5,731 bases of DNA from an archaeon (GTDB lineage Archaea; Thermoproteota; Nitrososphaeria; Nitrososphaerales; Nitrosopumilaceae), in contig JAKAJY010000148.1 of the NCBI GenBank assembly GCA_021824845.1, forward strand, positions 1 through 5,731, in the 5' to 3' direction. The position numbers and the translations under genes were made by a program. Under the pieces are notes generated by a model that had not been told where the DNA came from, ran no database searches, and saw only the letters and a program-made list of their open reading frames with translations. Of the stretch, positions 5,434-5,731 are shown one piece after another (within the stretch, counting starts at the first letter, position 1; each line of letters begins with the position of its first letter).

Positions 5434-5731
5434 CTACGCATCATCTGACTCGAACGTTATTGGGATTGGGTTTGCGTTGGAATCCCACGCAAAGATATCA
5501 TCAGTACTATCATATGGTGATTGGATGATTATCGAGACCAAACCAAAAAAGTTGTGCAAGTCGGTAACTGATGGTTCTGCAGAGCCGCTTGGATGAGAGT
5601 GTGCAGTCCCAACATAGGACAAATCCAGTGGCAAAAATGACTGTGGGAATCCCGCAAATGTTTGGTCACTGTATGAAAACGGCGGAATTGTTAGGCCATC
5701 AATTGAGATTATTCCTTTTTTTGATGTTCCT
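5434..5731 (-). CDS. JAMM/MPN-domain metalloprotease (partial, C-terminal part)
   Basis: The frame stays open from the TAG at 5434-5436 to the right edge, so the N-terminus is missing; about 98 residues are visible. The zinc-binding JAMM motif is complete: H-S-H, seven residues, S, two residues, D (HSHPSGSAEPSVTD), with the first His at 5599-5601 and the second at 5593-5595. The upstream catalytic Glu would lie beyond the window. JAMM enzymes are zinc isopeptidases. In archaea some remove ubiquitin-like modifiers (SAMPs, or ubiquitin in Rpn11-like cases) and others process sulfur-carrier proteins. The visible part reads GTSKKGIISIDGLTIPP near the edge and ends in an acidic tail (ESDDA). It is co-oriented with the zinc-ribbon gene but separated by 42 bp containing that gene's promoter-like box. 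Which substrate it cleaves cannot be told. Confidence 0.88.
   Translation of the reverse strand, partial: GTSKKGIISIDGLTIPPFSYSDQTFAGFPQSFLPLDLSYVGTAHSHPSGSAEPSVTDLHNFFGLVSIIIQSPYDSTDDIFAWDSNANPIPITFESDDA

Noticed and set aside
5434..5634. JAMM gene starting internally at the TTG near 5634
   Set aside because: The frame continues without a stop to the window edge, and the encoded upstream residues look like the family's preceding strands, so it is a truncated longer gene.

Overview
The window looks like chromosomal DNA from an ammonia-oxidising-type archaeon (Thaumarchaeota / Nitrososphaerota). This is inferred from three things. Genes are tightly packed on both strands. There are archaeal-style TATA-like boxes 22-27 bp upstream of several start codons, with no Shine-Dalgarno sequence (the pattern of leaderless mRNAs). 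The gene mix also fits: a small winged-helix regulator, a SWIM-like protein, a PIN protein, a JAMM protease, a membrane-anchored zinc ribbon, and archaeal DppB/DppC permeases. By eye the base composition is moderate rather than strongly AT-rich, so a terrestrial or freshwater group I.1a lineage seems more likely than a very AT-rich marine one. The lineage call is not proven here.

Left part (1-1404): a gene cut by the window edge (minus strand, start at 133; N-terminus like a SWIM zinc-finger protein) diverges from a winged-helix gene (248-562, plus). Their 114-bp shared spacer has two adjacent inverted repeats near its middle. The winged-helix gene runs tail-to-tail into a two-pass membrane protein (559-1404, minus), and their stop codons interlock in one CTAG.

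Middle (1405-4731, plus strand): a PIN-domain ribonuclease-like gene overlaps by ATGA a single-domain receiver whose phospho-acceptor Asp is replaced by Glu. A 31-bp gap follows, then DppB-like and DppC-like permeases that also overlap by ATGA. No ATPase or substrate-binding protein for the transporter lies in the window. The DppC-like protein carries a large extracytoplasmic insertion of roughly 190 residues. A separate TATA-like box before dppB suggests the permease pair can be transcribed on its own.

Right part (4728-5731, minus strand): a JAMM/MPN metalloprotease gene cut by the right edge, a two-pass membrane protein with a C-terminal CxxC-x8-CxxC zinc ribbon, and an unrecognised 107-residue protein 4 bp downstream. 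The last one meets the DppC gene tail-to-tail, again through an interlocked CTAG stop pair.

There are no tRNA, rRNA, CRISPR, insertion-sequence or phage features, and no gene-free stretch over 300 bp. I do not see a convincing wholly new system. The most notable items are the Glu-substituted receiver coupled to the PIN gene, the DppC insertion, the paired dyads in the divergent promoter, and the repeated CTAG stop-codon interlock.
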